Of a stretch of DNA of 64,000 nt, positions 46,014-56,301 are shown piece after piece. The position numbers and the translations under genes were made by a program. A model generated the notes under the pieces. The model made no database searches, was not told the origin of the DNA, and saw only the letters and a list, made by a program, of their open reading frames with translations. Source of the DNA: Theropithecus gelada (Eukaryota > Chordata > Mammalia > Primates > Cercopithecidae); contig NC_037689.1 of NCBI RefSeq assembly GCF_003255815.1, positions 26,151,154-26,215,153 on the forward strand, read 5' to 3'. Within the stretch, counting starts at the first letter, position 1. The number at the start of each line of letters is the position of its first letter.

Positions 46014-46658
46014 GTCTAAATGTTGATTTTCCTCGAAGTAAGCACATTTCCTCATTATAAGCACATTTGTACTGATTTTCAAAATTTCTTGTACTGTGTT
46101 AATTTCATGGAGGCTGTAAGTATTCGGTAAAGTGCAAAGATATGTAATGATTCTTATGGATACTCCTAATGTCAGGTAAAAATCAGAAAGCACCTATACA
46201 CACACACACACACACACATTGACATTTTTTCATTCCCTGGGAGATCATAGAGTCTAGATTTAATGTTGGAAAATGAAATTCTCCTCCAATATTCGGCCTA
46301 ATTCATAGTTTCTCATTTATGAGGAATCAATTCTGCCAGGGAATTATCACCACGGGGTCTAACTACATCATTCCGTGAGTGCTATGTGCTCAGATGGTTC
46401 AAGAAAGCCCATAAAATCACCACTGACTTTTCAAGTTTGAGATGCCTTCAGATATCCAGTGAGACCTGACAGTTCTTAACCTTTCAGAAAAGCCATGTTT
46501 AGAGACTAGGGGAGCTCTGGCTTGATGACAGTAGCACAAGGGCAGTTATTATGAGTGATAGCTGAACGCAGAGGAAAAAATGAGCCATCAGAGGGATAGC
46601 AAGAAGAGTTAGAACAGAAGATGAAGATCCGTGGGATGTAAAATAGGTGACACCATTT
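46014..46658. other. Unassigned; (CA)n at 46197-46218
   Basis: A CA dinucleotide run of about 11 units; otherwise nothing recognised. Confidence 0.5.
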
Positions 46659-46670
46659 AAAAAGTCAGAA

Positions 46671-46961
46671 AATCCCTGTATAGTGGCTTATGCCTGGGAG
46701 GGCAAGGTTGGAGGATCTCTTGAGGCAAGGAATTTAAGACCAGCCTCATCAACATAGTGAGACCCTGTTGATACAAATCATTTAAAAAATTATCTGGGCG
46801 TAGTGGTGCACACTTGCAATCCCAGCTACTCAGGAGGTTGAAGTGAGAGAATTGCTTTAGCCAAGCCCAGGAGGTTGAGGCTGCACTTTGCTATGATGGT
46901 GCCAATGCACTCTGGCCTGGGCAACAGAGTAAGATTCCATTTCTTTAAAAAAAAAAAAAAA
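46671..46961 (+). mobile_element. Alu SINE (J-like), plus strand, left-arm deletion
   Basis: The usual TAATCCCAGCACTT of the left arm is missing between GCCTG and GGGAGG. AAAAAGTCAGAA at 46659-46670 recurs at about 46962-46973 as target duplication. Confidence 0.93.
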
Positions 46962-47156
46962 AAAAAAGTCAGAAGAGGTGTCACAGTTACCCAGCAACAT
47001 GAGAAGGTCCCACCTCTTAAAAATAGGAAGTGAACAAAGAAGAGGGTTAAACTACAAAAACATTTGTGTAAATACATGCTGAATAGGGGATATGGCATGT
47101 GTTAATTGCAGTGAATTGAAGCCATAGATAAAGTAAGCACAGACATTCATCCCTGA

Positions 47157-48009
47157 CGCCACCACGGTGTCTATCACAGAGTGAAGTCCTAATTCCTAAC
47201 AAAAAAGCATGTATGATTACCCAGAGAAATCAAGGATAAAGACAGATTGTAGAAAAAACGGTGAAGGATGAGTGAATGTAGCATGTGATTCAGGTGGATT
47301 TAAGAAATTTGTTGGCCGGGCATGGTGGCTCACGCCTGTAATCCCAGCACTTTGGGAGGCCGAGGCAGGCAGATCACAAGGTCAGGAGTTCGAGACCAGC
47401 CTGGCCAACATGGCAAAACCCCGTCTCTACTAAAAGTACAAAAATTAGCCAGGCATGGTGGCAGGCACCTGTAATCCCAGCTACTCAGGAGGCTGAGGCA
47501 GGAGAATTGCTTGAACCCAGGAGGTGGAGGTTGCAGTGAGTTGAGATCACACTACTGCACTCCAGCCTGGGCAACAAGAGTGAGACTCTGTCTCAAAAAA
47601 AAAAAAAAAAAAAAAGAAAGAAAGAAAGAAAGAAAGAAATTTGTTGTTGCTATTATTGTATTTTGAGTTGTTAGGACTGTTGATTCTGTTTGTAAATTGA
47701 AGATGTTACTTGGGGATATTTATACATAAAGGAGAGAACAGAAACAGAGGCCCAGCACAGTATCTATCACAGCATTAATTCCTCCTTCCTAACAAGAAGA
47801 CCTGTACAATTCAGGAGAGAAGTCAAGGATAAAGACAGGTTGTGGAAAAGAAGGGGAAGGATGACTGAATGTAGCACGCGATTCAGGTGGATTTGAGAAA
47901 TTTGTTGTTGCTGTTACTGTATTTTGAGTTGTTAGGACTATTGATTCTGTTTATAAAGGGAAGATATTACTTGGGGATATTTATACATAAAAGAGAAGAA
48001 CAGAAACAA
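47157..48009. repeat. Local tandem duplication of about 255 bp
   Basis: Copy A (47157-47747, holding an Alu) and copy B (47756-48009) share the order GTCTATCACAG/ATCTATCACAG, TCAAGGATAAAGACAG, GATTCAGGTGGATTT, AGAAATTTGTTGTTGCT, GAGTTGTTAGGACT and TTGGGGATATTTATACATAA. Without the Alu, copy lengths agree within a few bases. Confidence 0.95.
47315..47633 (+). mobile_element. Alu SINE (S-like), plus strand, in duplication copy A
   Basis: Dimer with a long A then GAAA tail. AAGAAATTTGTTG at 47302-47314 and 47634-47646 is a perfect 13-bp target duplication. Copy B of the surrounding duplication has the empty site. Confidence 0.98.
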
Positions 48010-48098
48010 ATGATGGAATAAGGGTGAAAATGGAAAGAATGCAGGGAGTAAAAAACCATGCCAAGGGAACGGCAAGCCTAATTTCATCCAACAGCTTT

Positions 48099-48378
48099 CT
48101 TTGTGAGACAGAGTCTCACTGTTGCCCAGGCTGGAGTGGTGCGATCTTGGCTCACTGCAACCTCTGCCTCCCAAACTCAATAGATTCTCTGCCTCAGCCT
48201 CCCGAGTAGCTGGGATTACAAGTGCATGCCACCACGCCCAGCTAATTTTTGTATTTTTAGTAGAGACAGGGTTTTATTATGTTGGCCAGGCTGCTCTTGA
48301 ACCCCTGGCCTCAAGTGATCCACTCGCATCGGCCTCCCAAAGTGCTGGAATTACAGGCATGAGCCACCGTGCCTGGTC
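48099..48378 (-). mobile_element. Alu SINE, minus strand
   Basis: Reverse dimer. TCATCCAACAGCTTT at 48084-48098 and 48379-48393 is a perfect 15-bp target duplication. The T-tail is nearly absent, so the body starts at TTGTGAGACAGAGTCTCACT. Confidence 0.97.
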
Positions 48379-48453
48379 TCATCCAACAGCTTTTATCAAA
48401 TAATGTGTAGTAGAGTTTATTCTTTCCTTTTACTCTGACGTCAAATGAAAATT

Positions 48454-48755
48454 TTTTAGTTTTTGATTTTTTTCAAGATAGAGTCTCTCTCTGTCACCCA
48501 GGCTAGAGTTCAGTGGAATGATCATAGCTCACCGCTGCCTCAACTTCTTGGGCTCAAGTGATCCTCGCACCTCAGCCTCCTGAGTAACTGGAACTGCAGG
48601 TGCATGCCACCAGACTGGGCTAATTTTTTCAGTTTTAGTAGAAATGGGGTCTCACTATATTGCCCAGGCTGGTCTCAAACTCCTGGGCTCAAGAGATCCT
48701 CACACCTGGGCCTCCCAAGGTGCTGGAATCACAGGCATAAGCCACCACGTCCAGG
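48454..48755 (-). mobile_element. Alu SINE (J-like), minus strand
   Basis: Reverse dimer with a T-rich tail. TGAAAATT at 48446-48453 and 48756-48763 is a plausible short target duplication. Confidence 0.94.
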
Positions 48756-48763
48756 TGAAAATT

Positions 48764-49439
48764 CTTGAATGTTGTGACAGCAGCATTGGATTCTCACTCT
48801 CAGCCTTTGCCAAATGACCCCATTTGCAGGATAGGGAGGCTGTGTCCAACTACTTGATTGAAATACAATTGACTTAAGAGGACTTTGTTAATTCAATTTA
48901 TAAGACTCTTTGGAATTTCAGTTCTTGAAATCAATGCAGAAATGCAAATTACATTGTAGAAAATTATCTGCCATTATGCTAAATCATATAGCATTATATT
49001 TATGACCAGAGTTTTCTTAATCATGTTTAATCATGTTTACTTAATCTTTCATTCTGAGCGAGAAGTTTCCTGCAATTTAAATTTCTGTGGGCAAAGAAAA
49101 CATTTGCTGGTGGATTGAAAGAATCTGTCAGTTTAACATATAGGGGACGTTGTAATTGAGACCAAAATATTAAGGAGCATATATATGTAAGCTGAACCTC
49201 TTATATTATACTATATGTTAGTAACAAAGTTTATTTTATGGAGAAATAATTTATCAGAAAATGTCTTGTTTTATAAACTAAGGTTCATTTATTATTTTAA
49301 AAGGTAGATTAAAATGATTAAATTTTGGTGAGAATGACCAAAGATATAAAATAAGTGAAATGATATAGCACAAATAAAAAAAATCATAATTTCCTTGATG
49401 TCTACCTATAAAAACGGGTATATTATGTATCCCTGTTTA
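48764..49439. other. Unassigned AT-rich sequence
   Basis: Nothing recognised; AATCATGTTT is doubled at 49019-49038. Confidence 0.4.
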
Positions 49440-49451
49440 CATAAATTAAGT

Positions 49452-49766
49452 TGTTTTTTGTTGGGGTTTTCTTTTTATTTTTTATTTATTTATTTTTTTT
49501 TGGGACAGAGTCTCACTCTGTCACCCAGGCTGGAGTTCAATGGCGTAATCTCGGCTCACTGCAACCTCTGCCTCCCAGTTCAAGTGATTATCCTGCCTCA
49601 GCCTCCTAAGTAGCTGGCATACAAGTGCGTGCTACCAAGCCTGGCTAATTTTTGTGTTTTTAGTAGAGATGGGGTTTACCATGTTGGCCAGCCTGTTCTC
49701 AAACTCCAGACCTCAAGTGATCCGCCCACCTCAGCTTCCCAAAGTTCTGGGATTACAGGTGTGAGC
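49452..49766 (-). mobile_element. Alu SINE, minus strand, 5' end trimmed
   Basis: Reverse dimer with a T/TTTA tail. It lacks the last ten or so bases of the canonical 5' end. CATAAATTAAGT at 49440-49451 and 49767-49778 is a perfect 12-bp target duplication. Confidence 0.96.
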
Positions 49767-49778
49767 CATAAATTAAGT

Positions 49779-50040
49779 ACGATTTGAACTGGCAACATCT
49801 ACCCTTTTTTTTTTTTTAAGATGTATTCATCATTAAATGGATTAATGCCAGTTTATTTTATAGATGAGAGCAAACAAAAATAGGAAGTGTTTCGTGAACC
49901 TGGTAAATAAATCTTGAATATTTTTCTTTTTAATTCAGGTATTTTCTCTTTCTTCATGTCACTAGGGAAATTCTCGATTCAAACAGAAGAAATCTATTTG
50001 TCAAAGGTATTGCAATCATACCTTAAATTCTTTGGGCAAC
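49779..50040. other. Unassigned spacer
   Basis: Nothing recognised apart from a T15-type run near 49806. Confidence 0.4.
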
Positions 50041-50394
50041 TATTAGTCCGTTTTCATGCTGCTGATAAAGACATACCAGAGACTGGGAAGAGAAAGAGGT
50101 TTCAATGGACTTATAGAGTTCCACATGGATGGGGAGGCCTCAGAATCATGGTGGGAGGTGAAAGGCACTTCTTATATGGTGGCAGCAAGAGAAAATGAGG
50201 AAAAAGCAAAAGTGGAAATCCCTGATAAACCCTTCAGATCTCGTGAGACTTATGCACTATCATGAGAATAGCACCGGAAAGACCAGCACCCATAATTCAA
50301 TTACCTCCCCCTGGGTCCCTCCTGAAACACGTGAGAATTCTGGGAGATACAGTTTGAGTTGAGATTTCACTGGGGACACAACAAAACCATATCA
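50041..50394 (-). mobile_element. Solo MaLR LTR (THE1-like), minus strand
   Basis: Opens TATTAGTCCGTTTTCATGCT and closes ACAACAAAACCATATCA, the reverse of the THE1/MST ends. Contains the TGGTGGCAGCAAGAGAAAAT and GATCTCGTGAGACTTATGCA segments. No internal region adjoins. Confidence 0.93.
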
Positions 50395-50700
50395 CAGACC
50401 AAAAATTCTCCTTAAATTCACCTCCAATTTTAGTTTGGAATTTCAGGAAGATGGCTGGTTTGTGTTTCATTCTCTGATGTTGTAGGCTTAGTAACTTCCT
50501 CATTATTATAGCCTGGGATACAGATGCCTTAACCTGCTGTGGCTAGTCGAAGATGTGTTCACCTTTAGAGCAAAATCATTCTTCCTGAAATCAGCCTAAT
50601 GTTTTCAAAATCAAATCTTCAGGAAAATTATGCTTTCCAGGTTTTATTGCTGGATCATTCTTCACCTAGTTCTCTCATTTATGCATTCAATTAGCAGATT
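50395..50700. other. Unassigned sequence
   Basis: Nothing recognised. Confidence 0.4.
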
Positions 50701-50704
50701 CGTT

Positions 50705-50865
50705 TTTCTTTAGAGGCAGGGTCTTGCTCTGTTACCCAGACTGTCATTCAGTGGTGTGATCATGGCTCACTGCAGACTTCACTTCCTGGGCTCAAGTGAT
50801 TCTCCTGCCTCAGCCTCCTGAGTAGTTGAGACTACAGGTGCATGCCACCACTCTTGGCCAATATT
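50705..50865 (-). mobile_element. Partial Alu, one monomer, minus strand
   Basis: Has GAGGCAGGGTCTTGCTCTGT through GCATGCCACCACTCTTGGCC, equal to one right-type monomer in reverse. The other monomer is absent, so it is either a truncated Alu or a free right monomer. Confidence 0.8.
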
Positions 50866-51924
50866 TTAATTTTAATTTTTAGTAAAGTAGTTTTATTTTT
50901 AGGCAATATAGCAAAACCTAGTTTCTATTTTTAGATTTTGCTGCATTTCTCAGGTTGGAAATTATTTTTCTTAAGCTCTAAATCTGTAATATAGACATGT
51001 GGGTCTGAGCCTTAACGTTCTTTAATACAGAGTATATCTGTATCTTATCTATCTATCTCTATATCTCCATAGAGATAGATTGCTAATTGGTAGATGATAA
51101 GTATGTAAATCTAGATAGATACATAATTGATACATAGATGATAGACAGATACATCCTTTAGTCTAATCAAAATAGGTGGTACATACCTGATTTCTAGGTG
51201 GAATAGCATTCTTTTCTGGGGTCAGAGAAACAAGTGATTTAAAAGTAAGTATGAACTTTCAATATCTTAGTTTCATGCAGATTATGTTCCTTTTAAACTT
51301 CTTGGTTCATCAGAGACATATGCTGTGCGAGGTGGAAGGATGTCTGATTACAGGGTATAAAACCTTCAGGGTGAAACATATTTCAATACCTTATTAATGT
51401 TTCAAGCTCCATGTATTTTTCATGGCTGATGCATTTTTGAATGTTATGAAAAGCTTTAATGGAATAGAAGCACGAAAGATGGTAAACAAAATTATCTTGT
51501 ATTTGAGAGATACATAAATCAAATTTTGTAGATAGAGGTTGAAAACTGTTACTATTTTTAGGGAGATGATGTTATTGGCTTGCAGTCATCTTTACTCCTG
51601 TTCCTAATTATATCCTTCTTTGAGTTGGTACTAATCCTATTGCCCAGCTTTATTCAGGAAATTTTGCACCCAGAAAGCAGTTGGGCATTTATCTTACAAT
51701 TAATGAAGCTGTCTTTCATTTGTGCTACACTTTGAATTAGACAGAAGAAAGCCTGTAGATGATTTCTGCTAGAGGATAAGTAGATAGCTTTGACATGGTT
51801 CTTACCCTGTTTGCTGCATTTAAAAAGGGCAGCGGTGTTTCACTGACAAATGGAAGTAATTGTCATGTTGCACTATGCACATGTATCCAATATAAGAATC
51901 ATCTTTGTAAATGTATTGAAAAAC
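50866..51924. other. Unassigned; short TATC/GATA tract at 51030-51150
   Basis: The tract holds a perfect 12-bp hairpin at 51051-51080. The rest is not recognised. Confidence 0.45.
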
Positions 51925-51955
51925 AACACACACACACACACACACACACGCACAC
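51925..51955. repeat. (CA)n, left of a THE1-like LTR
   Basis: About 15 CA units with one G interruption, abutting the LTR end. Confidence 0.95.
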
Positions 51956-52319
51956 TGTATTGATCTGTTCTCATGCTGCTAATAAAGACATACTCGAGCC
52001 GGGGTAATTTATAAAGACAAGAGGTTTAATAGACTCACAGTTCCACATGTCTGGGGAGGCCTCACAATCATGGCAGAAGGTGAAAAAGGAACAAAGGCAT
52101 TGCTTACATGGTGGCAGGTAAAGAGAGCGTGTGCTGGGGAACTGCCCTTTATAAAACCATCAGATCTCATGAGACTCATTCACTGTCACGAGAACAGCAT
52201 AGGAAAAACCTGCGCCCGTGATCCAATTACCTCCCACCGTGTCTCTCCTATGACAGTGGAAATGATGGGAGCTATAATTCAAGATGAGATTTGGGTGGGG
52301 ACACAGCCAAACCATAACA
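51956..52319 (-). mobile_element. Solo MaLR LTR (THE1-like), minus strand, inside a CA repeat
   Basis: Opens TGTATTGATCTGTTCTCATG and closes ACAGCCAAACCATAACA. CACAC lies on both sides (51951-51955 and 52320-52324) and serves as the 5-bp target duplication. Confidence 0.95.
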
Positions 52320-52370
52320 CACACACACGCACACGTGCACACACACACGTGCACACACACACACACACCC
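52320..52370. repeat. (CA)n with ACGTGC interruptions, right of the LTR
   Basis: About 50 bp of CA units with CGCACACGTGCA interruptions. Confidence 0.95.
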
Positions 52371-52559
52371 CTCCTTTTCCATTACTTCTTCAAATACCGT
52401 CATTCTGTAGGAGCAATCATTTCCATCTGTCCAGGACAATCTCTCCCCAGCCCAGTGGATTATAATTTTCATAAGGGCAAGTTTTGCCATTCCACAAAAC
52501 ATTTGCCAAAAATGTATAAATATATACCCCATAACATTTTTTAGATACAATACATAATT

Positions 52560-52826
52560 ATTATTTTTTTTTTTGAGATGGAATTTCACTCTTTTTGCCC
52601 AGGCTGGAGTGCAATGGTGTGATCTCAGCTCACTGCAACCTCCGCCCTCTGGGTTCGAGCAATTCTCCTGCCTCAGACTCCTGAGTAGCTGGGATTACAG
52701 GTGCCTGCCACCACACCAGGCTATTTTTTTTTTCTTTTTTTTGTATTTTTAGTAGAGACAGGATTTTAACATGTTGGCCAGGCTGGTCTCAAACTCCTGA
52801 CCTCAGGCCTCCCAAAGTGCTAGGAT
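52560..52826 (-). mobile_element. Alu SINE, minus strand, trimmed and internally deleted
   Basis: TACAATACATAATT at 52546-52559 and 52827-52840 is a perfect 14-bp target duplication. The 5' end stops at TAGGAT, and a short segment between CCTCAG and GCCTCCCAAAG is lost. Confidence 0.97.
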
Positions 52827-52906
52827 TACAATACATAATTTTGTTAAATAGCTGTATGAGATACCTGCCCTACAATATGTAATTTTATAAAATAGCTGTA
52901 TGAGAT
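52827..52906. repeat. Imperfect 44-bp tandem duplication
   Basis: TACAATACATAATTTTGTTA and TACAATATGTAATTTTATAA start two units 44 bp apart; both end AAATAGCTGTATGAGAT. Confidence 0.9.
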
Positions 52907-53093
52907 GTTTAATAATTGCCTATATTTAGACAAAAACATATTTATAGAGTGAGATTCAGTATCTAATTCATTAAAAGTCAACAAGTGAAGTAAGTAGGAA
53001 ATGAAGGAAAATGCAAATAGCTGTAAACAGAGGAAGCAATATAATATGATGAATGCAAGAACACCGGTATTTCAATTAAGTATAGAACAACGA

Positions 53094-53390
53094 GGCCGGG
53101 CATGACGGGTCACACCTGTAATCCCAGTGCTTTAGAAGGCTAATGTGGGAAGATCCCTTGAGCCCAGGAGTCTGAGATCAGCCTGAGCAACACAGCAAGA
53201 CTCCCTCTCTACAAAAAATTAAAGAAAAACAGCTGGATGCAGTGGTATGTCCCTGTTGTCCCAGCTACTCAGGAAGCTGCAGCAGGACTGCTTGAGCCCA
53301 GGAGGTTGAGGCTGCAGTAAGCCATGATCATGCCACTGCACCCTAGCCTGGGTGACAGAACAACATCCTGTCTCGAAAAAATAAAGAGCA
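53094..53390 (+). mobile_element. Alu SINE (J-like), plus strand
   Basis: Diverged dimer starting GGCCGGGCATGACGGGTCAC and ending in CGAAAAAATAAAGAG. Confidence 0.93.
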
Positions 53391-54740
53391 AGTAGGCAAG
53401 TAGTTGGCTAAACGCATACAGAGGAAATAGAAAGAATGTCTTAAAATATTTAGAAGGGAAAAACTTGTATTTGTCAATATTTTATAACAATTAGCCTCCA
53501 GTATTGAATTCATATTTAGGACATGATGAATACTACATTGTGTTTTGTTGTAGAATATTACTATTTTTTATTTCTCATGTGCAATTAATTAAAATTACCA
53601 AATAATTTATGTCACATATATATACCATTGATCAACAAATATTTATGCAGCTTTAATTGGTGCCGTGTATCATATTATTCATTAAAGAGATAAGTGTTCT
53701 AATTTTAATTGTTCTCTAATTTACGATCAGAAACCATTATTCAGAAAGCAAAATAGAAGTCTGTATTTTCAAATTTGTTCACATATGGAATGAAAACTTC
53801 TCCTCTCAATGGAAACTCACATGATAAAAATTAAAAGAAAACTAGTAGGCAGAAATTCACATGTATCTTTATTTACAATTAAAAATTTGACACAAGTATC
53901 TGTTTGTCATACTGAAAAATAAGTTACTTACAAGTTTGTGGAAAAGACTGGGAGCCTTGATAATTTAGTTTCAGGTACATAACTTCCCAATACAGCTTTC
54001 GGTTTCTCCCTCATGTTTCTTAAATAAATATTTAACTGCCGAGTTGGGAACAGAACATCATTTAGTTAACTTTACTTTTTGTGAAGATAGTACAGCAAAA
54101 TATTCTTAATGCTATTTTGGAGTAGCTGAATCCCCAAGCTGGTAAAAATTAAGTTCAGTATTTATTATGCATCTGCTCCAGACTTTTAAATTATTTGTAA
54201 CATTATTTAATTTCAATTCACACCCCCTTTCCATACATACATATATATGAATCAGACATTTATTAATTAGCCAAAAGTCTTAAGGAATAGCAATCGAAGC
54301 AGTTTCTCTGACTTTAGTTTGACAATCTTCTCTGTATTTCATGGTTGCCATTTAATGAAATGTACACTTATTTGAATAAAAAAGTGCAAAAAACTTGAAA
54401 AAAAGACTTTGCATACATTTATTAGCAAGCATGAAAAAACATTAATGGTACTTTACTTGCCTCTAGCAGGCCTTTCCAGGGGACAACTTCAGCTTTAAGC
54501 AAACGTCATATTACAAGGGAAATGTTTGAAAAATAATAAAATTGTATATTTTCCCATTAAAAATATATAAGAATGAAAATGCCTTCAAATTTATATATTT
54601 TTGAATGGTGTGGTTAAATGGGTAGACTTTTCATAAAGAAAGACGTGGAAACACAACTCAAGCTGCATTATTTAGCCAAGAGGTTAAGGTGCTGAAATAT
54701 GAAAGTCTAAAAATGCAAAAGCTCTAAAAGAAAGAATTTG
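53391..54740. other. Unassigned AT-rich sequence
   Basis: About 1.35 kb with no gene or named repeat recognised. Confidence 0.4.
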
Positions 54741-55585
54741 TTTGTCTTCCATTTCTGAGTTGGTGGCTGTCTTGGTTCCACAGAGTCATGCAGAGCCCCA
54801 GGCTATGTATAGCTTTGCCATTTTCAAGTATATTTTAACAAAGCCCCACTTGTTTTTGGTTTCAGTCAAGCTGGGAGTTGGGAAGGGATATAAAGGTCTC
54901 CAGCTGTTTACATACCCAATATAAGACCTTTATATACCCCATGTCGGCAAGCTCCTTTGTCTTTCGTAATCTGGGTTGGTGGCTGGCTCAGTTCCACAGA
55001 GTGATGCAGGAACCCAGACTGTTTATGGCTTTGTCCGTTTCAACTATATCTTTTCTGAAACCTCACTTGTGCTTGATTCTAGTCAATCTAGGAGGTGGGA
55101 TGGACATATGAAGGAGGGACTCCAGCCGTTTATATACCCCATATCAGCTCTTTAAATATCCCATGTCTGCAAGCTCCTTTGTCTTCCATGATCTGGGTCT
55201 TTGGCTGTCTCGGTTCCACAGAGTGATGCAGGACCCTGGGATACTAATAGCTTTGCCATTTTTAACAACATATTTACAAAGCCCCTCTTGTGGTTTATTC
55301 CATTTAATTTGGGGGTAAGGCACAGGTAGGAGAAATTTCAGTTTTTTATGTACCCCATGCTAGCTCTTTGTAGACTCCATGTCTGCAAGTTTCTTTGTCT
55401 TTCATAATCTGGATTGGTGATTGCCTCGGTTTCACAGAGTGATGCAGGACTCCAAACTCTTAATAGCTTTGTCCATTCCAACTACATCTTTTCCAAAGCC
55501 CCACTTGTGGTTGATCTCATTCAGTTTTGGAGGAAGGCACAGGTAGGAGAAACTCCGGCTCTTTCTATACCCCCATGTCAGCAAG
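54741..55585. repeat. Four-unit diverged tandem repeat, about 218 bp period
   Basis: Units start at 54741, 54956, 55178 and 55394, each with TTTGTCTT(C/T)C; spacings are 215, 222 and 216 bp. Each has CCACAGAGTGATGCAGGA or a close form (CACAGAGTCATGCAG in unit 1), a TAGCTTTG-like segment, a CACTTGT or CTCTTGT segment, and all but one a TATACCCC or TGTACCCC segment. The fourth unit is about 25 bp short. Units 1 and 3 share CTTCC and GCTTTGCCATTTT; units 2 and 4 share CTTTC, GCTTTGTCC and CATCTTTTC-like words, which suggests an A-B-A-B order. No family name recognised; an LTR-internal repeat is one possibility. Confidence 0.9.
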
Positions 55586-55902
55586 AGAAGCACATCATTT
55601 CCACTTGTAATTAATTAGAGAGAACTTAGTCATTCAAATTAATGCAACACAAATTCTGTCAGCTTAGTTTTTGGCCTAACCATATCCAGCTCTCAGCTCA
55701 TAATTAGAAAAGGGAGAAATCGTTTTGGTTTATTTAGAACAGGCAGTTCTTTGCCATAGAAGGAACAACCTGTGGAATGAAGCACCTGAAAGCAGAAAAC
55801 TTTCTTTGGCAGTATATTTAATTTTCTTTGGGGTATTCAACTGCAATAGGATTATTATAGAACTTTGACAAGTCGATTTATTTTTAAAAGAATATTATAA
55901 TT
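55586..55902. other. Unassigned sequence
   Basis: Nothing recognised. Confidence 0.4.
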
Positions 55903-56301
55903 TGATATGATTTGGATTTGTGTCCCTTCCCACATCGCTTGTTGAATTGTAATCTCTAATGTTGAAGATGGGGCCTAGTGGGAGGTGACTGGATCATGGA
56001 GGTGGATTTCTTCCTTGGTACTGTGTCATGATAGTGAGTGAGTTCTCATAAGATCTGGTTGTTTAAAAGTGTGTGGCACTTCTTCCCCTCTCTCTCTTCC
56101 TCCTGCTCTGGTCGTGTAAGCTGAGCCTGCTCTCCCTTTGCCTTTCACCATGATTATTAGTTTCCTGAGGCCTCCCCAGAAGCAGAAGCCATCATGCTTC
56201 CTGTGCAGCCTGCAGAATCATGAGCCAATTAAACCTCTTCCCTTTATAAAATACCCAGTCTCAGGAACTTCTTTATAGCAATGTGAGAACAGACTAATAT
56301 A
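55903..56301 (+). mobile_element. Solo MaLR LTR (MST-like), plus strand
   Basis: Opens TGATATGATTTGGATTTGTG and ends GAACAGACTAATATA. Contains AGAAGCAGAAGCCATCATGC and CAGCCTGCAGAATCATGAGC, which point to MSTA rather than THE1. Confidence 0.93.

Noticed and set aside
52272..52589. Cys/Val/Thr/His-rich frames around the CA repeat
   Set aside because: Translation of (CA)n/(GT)n microsatellite and LTR sequence.
54741..55585. CRISPR-like or gene-cluster reading of the tandem repeat
   Set aside because: Units are 215-222 bp, diverged and without short-repeat/spacer architecture; the genome is primate.
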